This document shows, piece after piece, positions 36,288-45,651 of a DNA stretch of 64,000 nt. The notes below the pieces were generated by a model. The model made no database searches. It saw only the letters and a list, made by a program, of their open reading frames with translations, and had not been told where the DNA came from. The position numbers were made by a program, and so were the translations under genes. The DNA comes from Desulfogranum mediterraneum DSM 13871 (GTDB lineage: Bacteria; Desulfobacterota; Desulfobulbia; Desulfobulbales; Desulfobulbaceae), in contig NZ_AUCW01000004.1 in the NCBI RefSeq assembly GCF_000429965.1, forward strand, positions 291,484 through 355,483, given 5' to 3'. The stretch's first letter is position 1. Every line of letters begins with the position of its first letter.

Positions 36288-37460
36288 TCAGCCATCGTAA
36301 AGAAAAACAGCAGCCCGTTTCCGCTCAAAGTCGTTCAATCCCTGTTGCCAGGATCGCTCCAGTTCACTCACCGCCACCCCCTCTTCCAAGGCCCGCCGGA
36401 TCCCTTCGCTGCCGATGATCATATCCATGGGCAGCCGCTCATACTCATACTCATAGGGAGGTTCTTTATAGGAAAAATCCTGGGGATAGAGCCTGAGCAG
36501 GGCCTGGAGCAGGATCAGGCTGGTGCGGTAGGGTTTGAAGCGACGCTGATCGCTGACATGGAGCTGAAAGCCGACACAGCCCTGGCCGGCCCACTTGCCA
36601 GAGGTGGGCTCAAAGACCAGGGGCCGAAGCAGGCAGCCCGGCAGCTCGGCCGGATCCAACAGCTCCAGCACCTCCTGGTGGCTGAGATAGGGCGCACCAA
36701 AGATCTCAAAGGGCATGGTGGTGCCCCTGCCCTCGGAGACCATGGTCCCCTCCCAGAGGACCTGGCCGGGATAGACCAGGGCCGTGGCGGCTGTCGGCAT
36801 GTTGGGCGAGGGAAAGACCCAGGGAAAACCGGTCTCTGCAAAGTACATCTCCCGGCGCCAGCCCTGCATGGGAACCACCCGCAGGCGGGCATTGATCGCC
36901 AGTTCCAGGTTGCAGAACCGGGCCAGTTCCCCCATGGTCAGGCCGTGGCGCATGGGAATGGAACAAAGACCGACAAAGGATCGACAGTCTGGCTCCAGGA
37001 GGTTGCCCTCAACCTCCTGACCGTTGATGGGATTGGGCCTATCCAGGACCGCCACCTCCACCCCGGTGGCCGCAGCCACCTCCAGACAGTGAACCAGGGT
37101 CCAGATAAAGGTATAGACCCGGGTGCCCACGTCGACAAGATCCACCAGGAGCAGGTCAATCTCGCTGAACATCTCGGGATAGGGTTTGCGGGTCTCGCCG
37201 TAGAGGGAGTAGACCCGCAGACCGGTATGGGGATCGACAGCATGGTCTGACTCGATCATATTATCCTGTTTCTCGCAGAAGAAGCCATGCTGGGGCGAGA
37301 ACATGGTGGTCAGTTGCCCGGGAAAGGCCTGGATCAGCCGGTCTCGACTGTGGACAAAGTTTCGATCCGTGGACGCCTGGTTGGACAACAGGCCCAGCCG
37401 TTTCCCCTCCAGCCAGTCAGGGGAATCCTGGCAGAGGCGTTCAATACCGATGGTAATCAC
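36288..37460 (-). CDS. DUF1343 protein, NamZ-like exo-beta-N-acetylmuramidase
   Basis: 390 residues. GLLSNQASTDRNFVHSRDRL, FSPQHGFF, DLVDVGTRVYTFIWTL, VLDRPNPING and the later SEGRGTTMPFEIFGAP are DUF1343 (GH171) marks. NamZ releases MurNAc from glycan ends and so would feed the AmgK/MurU route encoded 9 kb away. No signal peptide is seen, unlike secreted NamZ, so the enzyme may act in the cytoplasm on imported fragments, or the start may be misassigned. The family role is known; the link here is inferred. Confidence 0.8.
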   Translation of the reverse strand: MITIGIERLCQDSPDWLEGKRLGLLSNQASTDRNFVHSRDRLIQAFPGQLTTMFSPQHGFFCEKQDNMIESDHAVDPHTGLRVYSLYGETRKPYPEMFSEIDLLLVDLVDVGTRVYTFIWTLVHCLEVAAATGVEVAVLDRPNPINGQEVEGNLLEPDCRSFVGLCSIPMRHGLTMGELARFCNLELAINARLRVVPMQGWRREMYFAETGFPWVFPSPNMPTAATALVYPGQVLWEGTMVSEGRGTTMPFEIFGAPYLSHQEVLELLDPAELPGCLLRPLVFEPTSGKWAGQGCVGFQLHVSDQRRFKPYRTSLILLQALLRLYPQDFSYKEPPYEYEYERLPMDMIIGSEGIRRALEEGVAVSELERSWQQGLNDFERKRAAVFLYDG

Positions 37461-37637
37461 AGCGCACCTCAGGTGATAAAGATTGATGAATCAGGTGATC
37501 CCGGCAGGAGCCGAACCCTCTGCCGCCAGCCGGGGCTCTCCCCTGGATGCCACCAGGGGCCAGACAAATCTAGTCAACCGCTGCCATTGCGTCAAGTGCG
37601 TCAAGTGCGTCAAGTGAACCCTGATCCCTTGCCCGCC

Positions 37638-38543
37638 TCAATGTGCAAGCCTGGCCCGGCGCCGGGCCAGGCTCACGTTGGCACTGAAGATCAGGAGGGC
37701 ACCGAACCAACCGCTGAGGGAGAGCATGGGGTCCGCTACCAGGAGCGGACCCAGAATGGCTGCCAGGAGGATACGGGTCGAGGAGATCACCGCCCCCTCC
37801 ACGGCCGTGACATAGAGGAAACCGTAGGTGAGCAGGTATTGCCCTGCCACCCCGGCAACCGAACAGCTGAACAGAAAAAAGAGTTCCCTTGGATTGGGCA
37901 GAAACAGGGAGCGGTGAAAGAGCAGGGCCATGATCAGGGCGCCCAGGCCGAACATGAAGAAGAGAATGGTCTGGGAAGAGTGGTATTTCCTGCTGAGGTT
38001 GAGATAGATAATGGCAAAGGCCGCGGTAAAACCGGAGGTGAACCCCCAGATATTATGCAGGCCGGTACCCACTCCGGAGGCCGCCCCCGAAGGGGCAAGA
38101 ACCATCCAGACCCCGACAAAGGCGATCAGCACGATGCCCACGGCCACGCCGTCGCGCTGCTCCCGGATCAGGACCCAGGAGAACAGGGCCACAAAGAGGG
38201 GGTAGGTCATGTTGAGGATGTTGGCCTCGGCCACCGAGGCCACCTCCACGGCCTTGTAAAAGCAGAAGACCGCGATGCAGTTGGCCACGGTCCTGCCCAG
38301 AAGATAGTGGTAGCGGCTGGGCCGAAGGGGCTCTCTTTTCCAGGCCATGGTCAGACAGACCGCCACAAAGCCCAGGAGAAAACGGCTGAAGACAAAGAAG
38401 GAGGTGTCAATGGCCACATAGGGCTGGGACCAGCGGATGATCAGGGTGGCCAGATAAAAACAGAAGGCCGAACCAAAGACCGCTGTCCAGCCAAGGAGCT
38501 GTTGCCGGGAGAGCCGGTTGACGGCCAAGACCTGGGTGTGCAT
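37638..38543 (-). CDS. EamA/DMT-family membrane transporter
   Basis: 301 residues with about ten membrane helices in two EamA halves, e.g. LLGWTAVFGSAFCFYLATLIIRW and WGFTSGFTAAFAIIYLNLSRKYH. The inner-membrane exporter family covers amino acids, nucleotide sugars and other metabolites; the substrate cannot be predicted. Small basic C-terminus (SLARRRARLAH). It stands alone, with repeat R copy 3 upstream. Confidence 0.85.
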   Translation of the reverse strand: MHTQVLAVNRLSRQQLLGWTAVFGSAFCFYLATLIIRWSQPYVAIDTSFFVFSRFLLGFVAVCLTMAWKREPLRPSRYHYLLGRTVANCIAVFCFYKAVEVASVAEANILNMTYPLFVALFSWVLIREQRDGVAVGIVLIAFVGVWMVLAPSGAASGVGTGLHNIWGFTSGFTAAFAIIYLNLSRKYHSSQTILFFMFGLGALIMALLFHRSLFLPNPRELFFLFSCSVAGVAGQYLLTYGFLYVTAVEGAVISSTRILLAAILGPLLVADPMLSLSGWFGALLIFSANVSLARRRARLAH

Positions 38544-38615
38544 AACGATATTCCTACCAAAAAGAGCTGTACGAGCCAGAGAGGCCCTGCTGTTTGTTTA
38601 TCTTGTGGCTACTTG

Positions 38616-38735
38616 GAAAAATGAGATTTTTCGATCCAGACCAAGGCATGAAGAAAAGTGTACCCCAGGCATCTATTGGATATTCCGAGGATATAATTTT
38701 CGCCATGACACAGAGATTGGAAGAAAAAGCACCTA
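38616..38735 (+). repeat. Dispersed repeat family R, copy 3
   Basis: Shares GAAAAATGAGATTTT, GGCATNTATTNGATATTCCGAGGATA (in two blocks) and GATTGGAAGAAAA with copy 2, with GAGAT and GATTGG again exactly 92 bases apart (38623 and 38715). The terminal inverted repeat of copy 2 is not kept. It lies between the EamA gene and the DUF2332 gene. Confidence 0.65.
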
Positions 38736-38806
38736 TTCATGCCAGCCTGGTCTCAGTAAAATCGAGGGCGCCTGCAAAGGGTGCATGGTTCAAGATCCCC
38801 GCTGAT

Positions 38807-39991
38807 TCACGCTGTTGTCCAGAAACTGAGCCACTGCTCCATCCCCGGCAACCACCAAACCGTGCTCCCATGGGGATGGCACCAGCCCAGGTCCCAGTGG
38901 TGATGGCGCCCCTGCTGCCAGAGGTCGGCCTGCCAGAGCAGCCAGCCCAGCTGCGGCGGCCGCAGCCCAGCCGGGCCGGCCGGGGCAATATCCAGCTGCA
39001 GCCAGAGAACCTCGGTTGCGTGCTTACCGGCCCAAGCCGCGATCAGCGGCCGGAGGGAGGCCCCCTTATCGGCCAGATAGCGGCTCAGGTAACTGGCATA
39101 GAGCACCACCGGGCAGGAGGGCTCTGCAGGGAGCTGTTCCTCCAGAAAAGGGGTCAGCTCTCGGGGCAGATCCGCCGGCAAGACCCTCAACCCACCCTGC
39201 CGGCCCTGGAATCGGCGAAAGGCCTGGATGCCCTCCTCCAGGCGGGCCAGCCGCTCCACCTGATCGCCCCAGATAAAGGCTGCCAGGGAGAGTTCGTCCT
39301 CGCGGCTGGAGAGCGGCCAGGGGGCGAGATCACATCCCAGGCGGGAGCTGATCTGCGGCAGCCGCTCCTGGCCGACCCAGTTGCCCGGGGCAGAAGAGCA
39401 GGCCACCTGAAACTGGGGAGCCTGCCCCCGGCCCAGGGCCGCAAAGGTCTGGCCTGAGCGGATGTCCCGCAGCTGGTAATGGCGCTGGTCTGCCAAGAGA
39501 TTCAAACCGGCACTGGCCCCCAGCTCCACCAGGCGGACCTGCTCCCAGGGGAGAGAGGCCAGGGGCACCAGCCAGCAGAGGCCCCGACCGGTCTCGTTGG
39601 TCTGGACCGTGGCAGTGCTGATAAAGCGGGTCAGCTCCTCGGCTGCATCAAGGATGGTCCGGCTGAAGAGCGACTCCAGCTCAGCTCCATCGCCGCCAGC
39701 GGAAAAACGACCGCCTGCTGTGGGAAAGAAGCCGGCCAAGGCTCCTGCCTCTGGTCGTCCGGCCAGCACCAGCCGGTGCACCCCGGCCATGAGGAGCATG
39801 GGCACCTCAAAGGAACTGCGTCCCCTGCTAGCTGCAACCAGCCAGCGGCTGACAGGGTGATCAGCCTCTGTAAGCCAGCCCGCGACCATGCCGTTTAAAC
39901 GGGCATAGAGTGGCGAGACCTCAAGGGAGAAGGACTGCTGTTTACGGAATCGATGGCCCAGACGCTCCTGAAAGCTATAGGTCGCAGCCAT
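38807..39991 (-). CDS. DUF2332 family protein
   Basis: 394 residues. WLTEADHPVSRWLVAASR, RSSFEVPMLLMAGVHRLVLAG, QTNETGRGLCWLVPLASL and VRLVELGASAGLNLLADQ (a SAM-methyltransferase-like glycine loop) match DUF2332. A methyltransferase-like fold is suggested by ELGASAGLNL near residue 170. The function is unknown. The start at 39991 has AGGAGG six bases upstream. Cytoplasmic. No operon partner on either side. Confidence 0.75.
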   Translation of the reverse strand: MAATYSFQERLGHRFRKQQSFSLEVSPLYARLNGMVAGWLTEADHPVSRWLVAASRGRSSFEVPMLLMAGVHRLVLAGRPEAGALAGFFPTAGGRFSAGGDGAELESLFSRTILDAAEELTRFISTATVQTNETGRGLCWLVPLASLPWEQVRLVELGASAGLNLLADQRHYQLRDIRSGQTFAALGRGQAPQFQVACSSAPGNWVGQERLPQISSRLGCDLAPWPLSSREDELSLAAFIWGDQVERLARLEEGIQAFRRFQGRQGGLRVLPADLPRELTPFLEEQLPAEPSCPVVLYASYLSRYLADKGASLRPLIAAWAGKHATEVLWLQLDIAPAGPAGLRPPQLGWLLWQADLWQQGRHHHWDLGWCHPHGSTVWWLPGMEQWLSFWTTA

Positions 39992-40259
39992 CGGCTCCTC
40001 CTGATCGTGCCATTGCCGGCGATGGCCAACAACGGGGGAGAGTCCGAGCATTCATGATCCCGCTTTCATACTCCTCCTGGAGCCACACTGCAACAGAGAT
40101 CATCCCCAGGGACGCACCAGAAGAGAAGAACCAGGTCCAAAGGGGAGGGCACTATTGCCGAAAAAATGAAGGGGGCAGCCCCTGACAAGGGCTGGAGAGA
40201 GCCGGGAGGGGACAAGCAGGGAGGAGCAGAGATCCCCGGGGATCCCTGGTCTTCCCTGC

Positions 40260-41321
40260 TCAGGCAGGCTCCTGGGGAAAGATCACCAGGTTGTCAACCT
40301 CGGCAACGATACCGATCCACTGACCGATACCATGATTATGATGGCTGGAGACCAGGGCCTGGCACTGCTCACCGGAAGTCAACTCCAGCTGATAGAGGAT
40401 GGTGGGGCCACGGAAGGATTTGTGCACGACCCTGGCCTGGATCTCGGCATCCTCCACGTGGAGCACGTCTTCGGGGCGTAGCAGCAGATCCACCCCAGAT
40501 CCCGAGCTGCAAGGCAGGGAGAGGTCGCCACGGAGGACTCCCAGCCCACAGCGGACCGTGCCCGGCCCCTCAACGGTTCCTGAGATCAAGGTGCCGTCGC
40601 CGACAAAGGTGGCCACCGCAAGGCTCGCCGGCCGGTGATAGATGTCATGGGCCCGGTCCCACTGCTGGATCGCCCCTGCAAACATCACCCCAATGGAGTC
40701 GGCCACTGAAAAGGCCTCGTGCTGGTTGTGGGTAACCAGCAGGGCCGTGGTCTGGAGACTCTTTAGGATATCGCGCACCTCAACGGTCAACCGTTCCCGC
40801 AGAAGGGCGTCCAGGTTGGAGAAGGGTTCATCCAGGAGCAGCAACTCCGGCTCGGGCGCCAGGGCCCTGGCCAGGGCGACCCGCTGCTGCTGACCGCCCG
40901 AGATCTCATGGGGATACCTGCCGCTCTGCCCAGCCAAGCCCACCAACTCCAGGAGTTCGGCCACCTTGCGCCGCCGCTGTCGGCCGGGCCGGTTACGGAT
41001 GCCGAAGGCGACATTATCCGCCACACTGAGGTGAGGGAAGAGGGCATAGTCCTGAAAAACCATGCCAATGGTCCGCTTCTCCGGGGCAAGATGACTCGTC
41101 GCGGTCGAGACCGTGGTCCCGTCGATGATCACCCTCCCCTGATCAATGGACTCAAAACCGGCAACCACCCGCAGCAGGGTGGTCTTGCCGCAGCCGCTTG
41201 GCCCGAGCAGGCAGCCGATCTCACCCTTTTCCAGGGAAAAGCTTACCTCTGCGGCGACCAGGTTGGGGCCAAAGGATTTACAGACCCCCTCTAGCTGCAA
41301 CAGGGATTTCTGGTCTGACAT
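40260..41321 (-). CDS. fbpC: Iron(III) ABC transporter ATP-binding protein
   Basis: 353 residues. Walker A GPSGCGKTT, signature SGGQQQRVALARAL and Walker B LLLLDEPFSNLD, then a C-terminal TOBE-like regulatory domain (LLRPEDVL). FbpC/PotA-type. Two ATGs are possible: 41327 overlaps the fbpB stop (ATGA) but its GGAG is only two bases away; 41321 has better spacing and is used here. Last gene of fbpABC. Confidence 0.92.
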   Translation of the reverse strand: MSDQKSLLQLEGVCKSFGPNLVAAEVSFSLEKGEIGCLLGPSGCGKTTLLRVVAGFESIDQGRVIIDGTTVSTATSHLAPEKRTIGMVFQDYALFPHLSVADNVAFGIRNRPGRQRRRKVAELLELVGLAGQSGRYPHEISGGQQQRVALARALAPEPELLLLDEPFSNLDALLRERLTVEVRDILKSLQTTALLVTHNQHEAFSVADSIGVMFAGAIQQWDRAHDIYHRPASLAVATFVGDGTLISGTVEGPGTVRCGLGVLRGDLSLPCSSGSGVDLLLRPEDVLHVEDAEIQARVVHKSFRGPTILYQLELTSGEQCQALVSSHHNHGIGQWIGIVAEVDNLVIFPQEPA

Positions 41322-41323
41322 GA

Positions 41324-42967
41324 TCATTTCTCCGTCTGACGAATGAGCAGGATTACCGGCACAATGGAGGCCAGGACCAGATAGAGCCCCGGTAGGGCGG
41401 CCCGCTCCCACTCGCCTTCACTGGTCAGTTCATAGATTTTTATTGCCAGGGTATCCCAGCCAAAGGGCCGGGTCATCAGGGTGATGGGCATCTCCTTGAC
41501 GATATCCACCATCACCAGGATGGCTGCAGTCAACAAACCCCTCTTCAAGAGGGGGAGATGGACCAGCCAGATGAGGCGGCTCCCCTGGACCTTGGCCAGG
41601 GCTGCTGCCTCATCCAGGCTGGGATGGATGGCCTGCATGGCGCTGTCCACGGCCCCGAAAGCTGCGGCCAGAAAGCGGACCATATAGGCCATCAACATCA
41701 CCAGCAGCGTTCCCTGGAGCAGAGGCCCGCTTTTCAGGCTGAATATGCCCAGCAATATCCCCTGGATGGTCTGGTCGATCCAGGCAATGGGCAAAAAAAT
41801 ACCCACGGCCAAGACGGTACCGGGCAGGGCGTAACCGATGGTGGAGACCTTGCAGAGCAACAGGTTGGCGCGAGTGGGTGAGCGCCGCTTGGCATAACTG
41901 AGCAACAGAGCGGCTCCGCAGGTCAGCAGGGCCCCGCCGGCACCCAGGCAGAGGGTCTGCATCGACTGGGAGCTGTAACGAGGCAGGCTCCCTGCCCCGG
42001 CCGATTCCAACACCCAGAGGCCAAGCTGTACAAGGGGCACCACAAAGGCCAGGGCCACCACCAGGGCACAGTAGCAGCTGGCTGCCAGGGCCGGGATTCC
42101 GCTCAGACGGACCCGACCATGCACCCCGCCGCTCTTGGCTCCTTCATAGTAACGCATCCTGGAACGGTACGAGGCCTCGACCACCACCAGGAGCAGGGCA
42201 AAGACCACCAGCACCGAGGCGAGCTGCGCTGCAGCCTGGAGCGAGAAGAAGCCGAACCAGGCCTTATAGATGGCCGTGGTAAAGGTATCGTAGTTGAAAA
42301 TCGACACTGCCCCAAAATCGGCCAGGGTCTCCATCAGGACCAGGGCCAGACCACTGACAATCCAGGGTCGGGCCATAGGCAGGCTCACTCGCCAGAAGGC
42401 ACTCCAAGGGGAGCTCCCCAGGGTCCGGGCTGCCTCCATCAGGACTCTGCCCTGACCCAGGAAGGCGGTGCGGCTCAAGAGGTAGACATAAGGATAGAGG
42501 CTCAGGCTGAGCACCAGCACCACAAAGGGAGTGCTCCGCACCTCGATGATGGTCCGCTCCCAACCGGGAAGGGTGCGTAAGCCGGTCTGGAGCGGTCCGC
42601 TGAAATCCATCAGCCCCACAAAGATAAAGGCCATCACATAGGCGGGAATCGCCATGGGCAGGGTCAGGGCCCAGGAGAAAAAGGAGCGCCCGGGAAAGGA
42701 ACAACCGCCGGTGAGCCAGCCAAGGGATACCCCCAGCAGGGCGGTCCCTGCCAGCACGCCACTGCTCAGCCAGAAGGTATTGAGCAGCAGGCTTGGCAGC
42801 ATGGTCCCGGCCAGGTGCATCCAGATCTCCCGGTCCGGCCGGAAGACCGAACCGAGGATCACCGCCAGGGGCAGCAGCACCACCCCGGCCAACAGAGCGG
42901 CCGCCAGCTGCCAGCGATTCAGGCAAGAGAAGAAGGACCGCTGCATCTTCCTGGCCATCATGCCCAT
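41324..42967 (-). CDS. fbpB: Iron(III) ABC transporter permease (fused two-domain)
   Basis: 547 residues with about twelve membrane helices in two permease halves. Each half has an EAA-type loop: MEAARTLGSSPWSAFWRVSLPMARP in the first and LDEAAALAKVQGSRLIWLVHLPLLKRG in the second. It forms the inner-membrane channel for ferric iron with FbpA and FbpC. The start at 42967 follows AGGGGGCGG. Confidence 0.92.
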   Translation of the reverse strand: MGMMARKMQRSFFSCLNRWQLAAALLAGVVLLPLAVILGSVFRPDREIWMHLAGTMLPSLLLNTFWLSSGVLAGTALLGVSLGWLTGGCSFPGRSFFSWALTLPMAIPAYVMAFIFVGLMDFSGPLQTGLRTLPGWERTIIEVRSTPFVVLVLSLSLYPYVYLLSRTAFLGQGRVLMEAARTLGSSPWSAFWRVSLPMARPWIVSGLALVLMETLADFGAVSIFNYDTFTTAIYKAWFGFFSLQAAAQLASVLVVFALLLVVVEASYRSRMRYYEGAKSGGVHGRVRLSGIPALAASCYCALVVALAFVVPLVQLGLWVLESAGAGSLPRYSSQSMQTLCLGAGGALLTCGAALLLSYAKRRSPTRANLLLCKVSTIGYALPGTVLAVGIFLPIAWIDQTIQGILLGIFSLKSGPLLQGTLLVMLMAYMVRFLAAAFGAVDSAMQAIHPSLDEAAALAKVQGSRLIWLVHLPLLKRGLLTAAILVMVDIVKEMPITLMTRPFGWDTLAIKIYELTSEGEWERAALPGLYLVLASIVPVILLIRQTEK

Positions 42968-43025
42968 GACCGCCCCCCTGGCTGTTGCAGGCGTGTTGTC
43001 GTCGACCTTACCCGGGTTGAGCGCA

Positions 43026-44030
43026 TCACTTATAGTTGACCCGATCCATCAACTTGATGGCCTCGGCCTGGAGTTCGCCGTAGCGGGCGACATTCATCGG
43101 GTTGGCAACAAAACCGCCCCACTCCTTGACCAGGGGGTCGACCTCCACCTGGGCATTCACCGGATACTCCATGTTCAGAGCGGCAAACTGCTGCTGGGCC
43201 TCGGTTCCGGAGAGCCACTCCAGGAGTTGGAGAGCCGCCTGCCTATGTTTGGCATGGGCGGTGATGCCAGCTCCGGAGACGTTGACATGGACCCCGCTGC
43301 TCCCCTGATTGGGCCAGAAAATAGCCAAGGGGAGATCAGGCTGTTTCTTGAGCAGACGCCCAAAGTAATAGGTGTTGACGATGGTCACATCGCCAATGCC
43401 TGCGGCCACGGCCTCGAGTGCCTTGGTATCGTTGGCAAAGGGATCAGCGGCCAGGTTGGCAACCCAGCCGGCGACCATGTTTTCCGCCTCCTGGGGACCA
43501 TGGTCGGCAATCAGGGAGGCCACCAGGGACTGGTTGTAGACCTTTTTCGAGGTCCGCAGCACCAGCTTGCCCTTCCAGGCAGGATCTGCCAGCGCCTCGT
43601 AAGTGCTCAATCTATCGAGCACTCCGGCCCTGGTGTTGTAGACCAGGGTTCTGGCACGCACAGAGAGGCCAAACCAGTTCTGGCCCGGATCACGGAGATG
43701 GGCCGGAACATTTTCCGCCAGCACCTTGGAGGCCACCGGCTGGAGTACACCCACCCGGGCGGCACGCCAGAGGTTGCCGGCATCGACGGTGATAAAGAGA
43801 TCAGCCGGAGTGTTCTCCCCCTCCGCCTTCAAACGCTCCAACAGGGCTCCTGCCTTGCCGGTGATGTACTTGATCTCGACCCCGGTCTTCTGGGTATATC
43901 GATCAAACAGAGGCTTGATCAGATGCTCCTTGCGGGCAGAATAGACCACAATCTCCTGCCCCCCTGCCGAACCAACCGCAGGGAAGATAACCCCCATCAA
44001 TAACAGGACCATTAATAAACGGGATAACAT
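43026..44030 (-). CDS. fbpA: Iron(III) ABC transporter periplasmic binding protein
   Basis: 334 residues. Signal peptide MLSRLLMVLLLMGVIFPAVGSAGG, then EIVVYSARKEHLIKPLFDRYTQKTGVEIKYITG as in FbpA/FutA. A pair of tyrosines in VNTYYFGRLL matches the ferric-ion ligands. The start at 44030 has GAGGAG seven bases upstream; the longer frame to 44084 lacks a signal. It heads fbpABC. Confidence 0.93.
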   Translation of the reverse strand: MLSRLLMVLLLMGVIFPAVGSAGGQEIVVYSARKEHLIKPLFDRYTQKTGVEIKYITGKAGALLERLKAEGENTPADLFITVDAGNLWRAARVGVLQPVASKVLAENVPAHLRDPGQNWFGLSVRARTLVYNTRAGVLDRLSTYEALADPAWKGKLVLRTSKKVYNQSLVASLIADHGPQEAENMVAGWVANLAADPFANDTKALEAVAAGIGDVTIVNTYYFGRLLKKQPDLPLAIFWPNQGSSGVHVNVSGAGITAHAKHRQAALQLLEWLSGTEAQQQFAALNMEYPVNAQVEVDPLVKEWGGFVANPMNVARYGELQAEAIKLMDRVNYK

Positions 44031-44099
44031 ATTCTTCTCCTCAAATAATGTAGAGCTACAAGGCACGGTCACAACGAGCCGCACAGTTAAACGCCCCTC

Positions 44100-44125
44100 T
44101 TAAAGTTCAGGCACCCTAACTTTAA
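44100..44125. promoter_or_regulatory. Palindrome upstream of fbpA
   Basis: TTAAAGTT-N10-AACTTTAA, perfect 8-bp arms, 70 bases before the fbpA start and about 90 bases before a candidate promoter for the divergent transporter gene. It is not a Fur-box match; an operator for an unknown dimeric regulator is inferred. Confidence 0.4.
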
Positions 44126-44216
44126 ACCTTGCCTTCCGTCAACAAAATACCACCATGTGGCAGACTTTTTCCCTGCTTCCTATTTTGCCGCTCAAGTATC
44201 TCGCCCGTCAAACTTC

Positions 44217-44244
44217 TTGACAGACGAAACAGATCCTGTATCCT
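44217..44244 (+). promoter_or_regulatory. Candidate sigma-70 promoter of the metal-transporter/MarR operon
   Basis: TTGACA at 44217 and TATCCT at 44239 with a 16-base spacer. About 115 bases of leader precede the ATG at 44362; the leader includes the small GCCGAAAGGC hairpin at about 44326. Confidence 0.45.
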
Positions 44245-44361
44245 TGCACCAGTCTTAAGCTGACTGAATATCTCTGGAGAGCTGAACAAACAGGATCCCT
44301 GGCAGGATCAGAACCACTACCCCTTGCCGAAAGGCGAGTCTCAGAAGAGGAGATCAAGATC

Positions 44362-45132
44362 ATGGAACTACAAACCTTGCTGGCGGCAGCCATCCAGTCC
44401 AGCTTTCTGCTGGGCCTTCTCCATGGCGTCAACCCCTGCGGCCACTCCTGGCTGGTGCTGGCGCCCTTTGTATCCGGGGAACGCAACGGCCAGCGGGTCA
44501 CCCTGCTCACCACCACCTTTGTCACCGGAACCGCCCTGGCCTGCCTGGCCCTGGGCGCTACCCTGGGCGCGGTATCCCAACTGCTGCCGGTTTCCCTTGG
44601 TCTCTGGGTGGAGTCCGTTACCTCGGTGCTCCTGATCATCATCGGCCTGCTGCTGCTCTACCGGCCCCAGATCCTCCACAATCACGACCATGGGCACGAC
44701 CATGGGCACGGTTGCCATCACCACGACCACCACCATCATCACCATGATGACCATCATCTGCAGCACCACCCTGCGGGTTTACTCAGCAGAATCAAAACAG
44801 GGTTCAAGGCGCTGACCCCCAACAGAAAATCCCTGCCGCTGATACTCTTTGTCATCGGTTTTATCAACATGATCGTCCCCTGCCCCACTGCTGCGGTGAT
44901 GTATGGTTATGCCCTCCGTTCGGGCAGCGTCCTCACCGCGCTCCTGGTCTTCGGGAGCTATGCCCTCTCCACCGCCCTTGCCGTGGGCGGGGTGATCTTC
45001 CTGATCTTCAAGGCCACCACCATGGCGGCATCCCTGCAAAAAGATTGGGTCGAACCACTGATCATGCGGCTGGCAGGGTTTGTCATTCTGGTCTTTTCCG
45101 GGTATGGTCTGCTCCAGACCGTAACCGTGTAA
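44362..45132 (+). CDS. Membrane protein with His-rich loop, probable metal (Ni/Co-type) transporter
   Basis: 256 residues, about six membrane helices. The first, LLGLLHGVNPCGHSWLVLAPF, holds an HGxNPCGH motif, similar in place to the metal-binding helix of NicO/RcnA or UreH-type proteins. A cytoplasmic or periplasmic loop (about 112-135) has some 18 His with Asp between them, a likely metal buffer. NPTAA/PCPTAAVMYGYA occurs in the second half. The exact family (NicO versus UreH/TauE-like) is uncertain. A MarR gene follows 19 bases later. Confidence 0.7.
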   Translation: MELQTLLAAAIQSSFLLGLLHGVNPCGHSWLVLAPFVSGERNGQRVTLLTTTFVTGTALACLALGATLGAVSQLLPVSLGLWVESVTSVLLIIIGLLLLYRPQILHNHDHGHDHGHGCHHHDHHHHHHDDHHLQHHPAGLLSRIKTGFKALTPNRKSLPLILFVIGFINMIVPCPTAAVMYGYALRSGSVLTALLVFGSYALSTALAVGGVIFLIFKATTMAASLQKDWVEPLIMRLAGFVILVFSGYGLLQTVTV

Positions 45133-45151
45133 TCCAGGAGAAGCGACCATC

Positions 45152-45565
45152 ATGTCCATCGAGCACCTTTCACACCAGTTAATCGAGTTTTACGATAAGA
45201 TTTCTTCATGGGAACACTCGGTGGTCAAGGAGAGCGGCCTCTCCCCTGCCCAGATGCATACCATCGAGGTCATCGGCCACCAGCAGAACCTGCGGATGAA
45301 GGAACTGGCAGAACGGTTGGGGGTGACCACCGGCACCCTCACCGTGGGGGTGGACAAGCTGGAGAAACTCCAGCTGGTGGCGCGGAAGCCACATGAAACC
45401 GACCGGAGATCGTACCTGGTGGTGCTCACCGATCAGGGCAAGGCCATGTTTGAGGAGCACCACCGCTTCCACAGATCCTTTACCCACGAGATTTGCCACA
45501 GCCTCTCGGGCGAAGAGATCGAAACCTTTTCCAGCCTCCTGGGGCGTGTCCTCCAGGGGATGTAA
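45152..45565 (+). CDS. MarR-family transcriptional regulator
   Basis: 137 residues with a winged helix: SPAQMHTIEVIGHQQNLRMKELAERLGVTTGTLTVGVDKLEKLQLVARKPHETDRRSYLVVLTDQG. It has the DxR of the MarR wing. It follows the His-rich transporter in the same unit and may control it in response to metal or another ligand. AGGAG precedes the start. No obvious target palindrome was seen at its own promoter. Confidence 0.88.
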   Translation: MSIEHLSHQLIEFYDKISSWEHSVVKESGLSPAQMHTIEVIGHQQNLRMKELAERLGVTTGTLTVGVDKLEKLQLVARKPHETDRRSYLVVLTDQGKAMFEEHHRFHRSFTHEICHSLSGEEIETFSSLLGRVLQGM

Positions 45566-45651
45566 ACACGCTTCTCCAGAGAAGGTGGCCAGGTGGAAGC
45601 CTTGAGCCAACGGCAGAGCATCATCAAGCTACCCATCCCTCCCCAGCCGAG

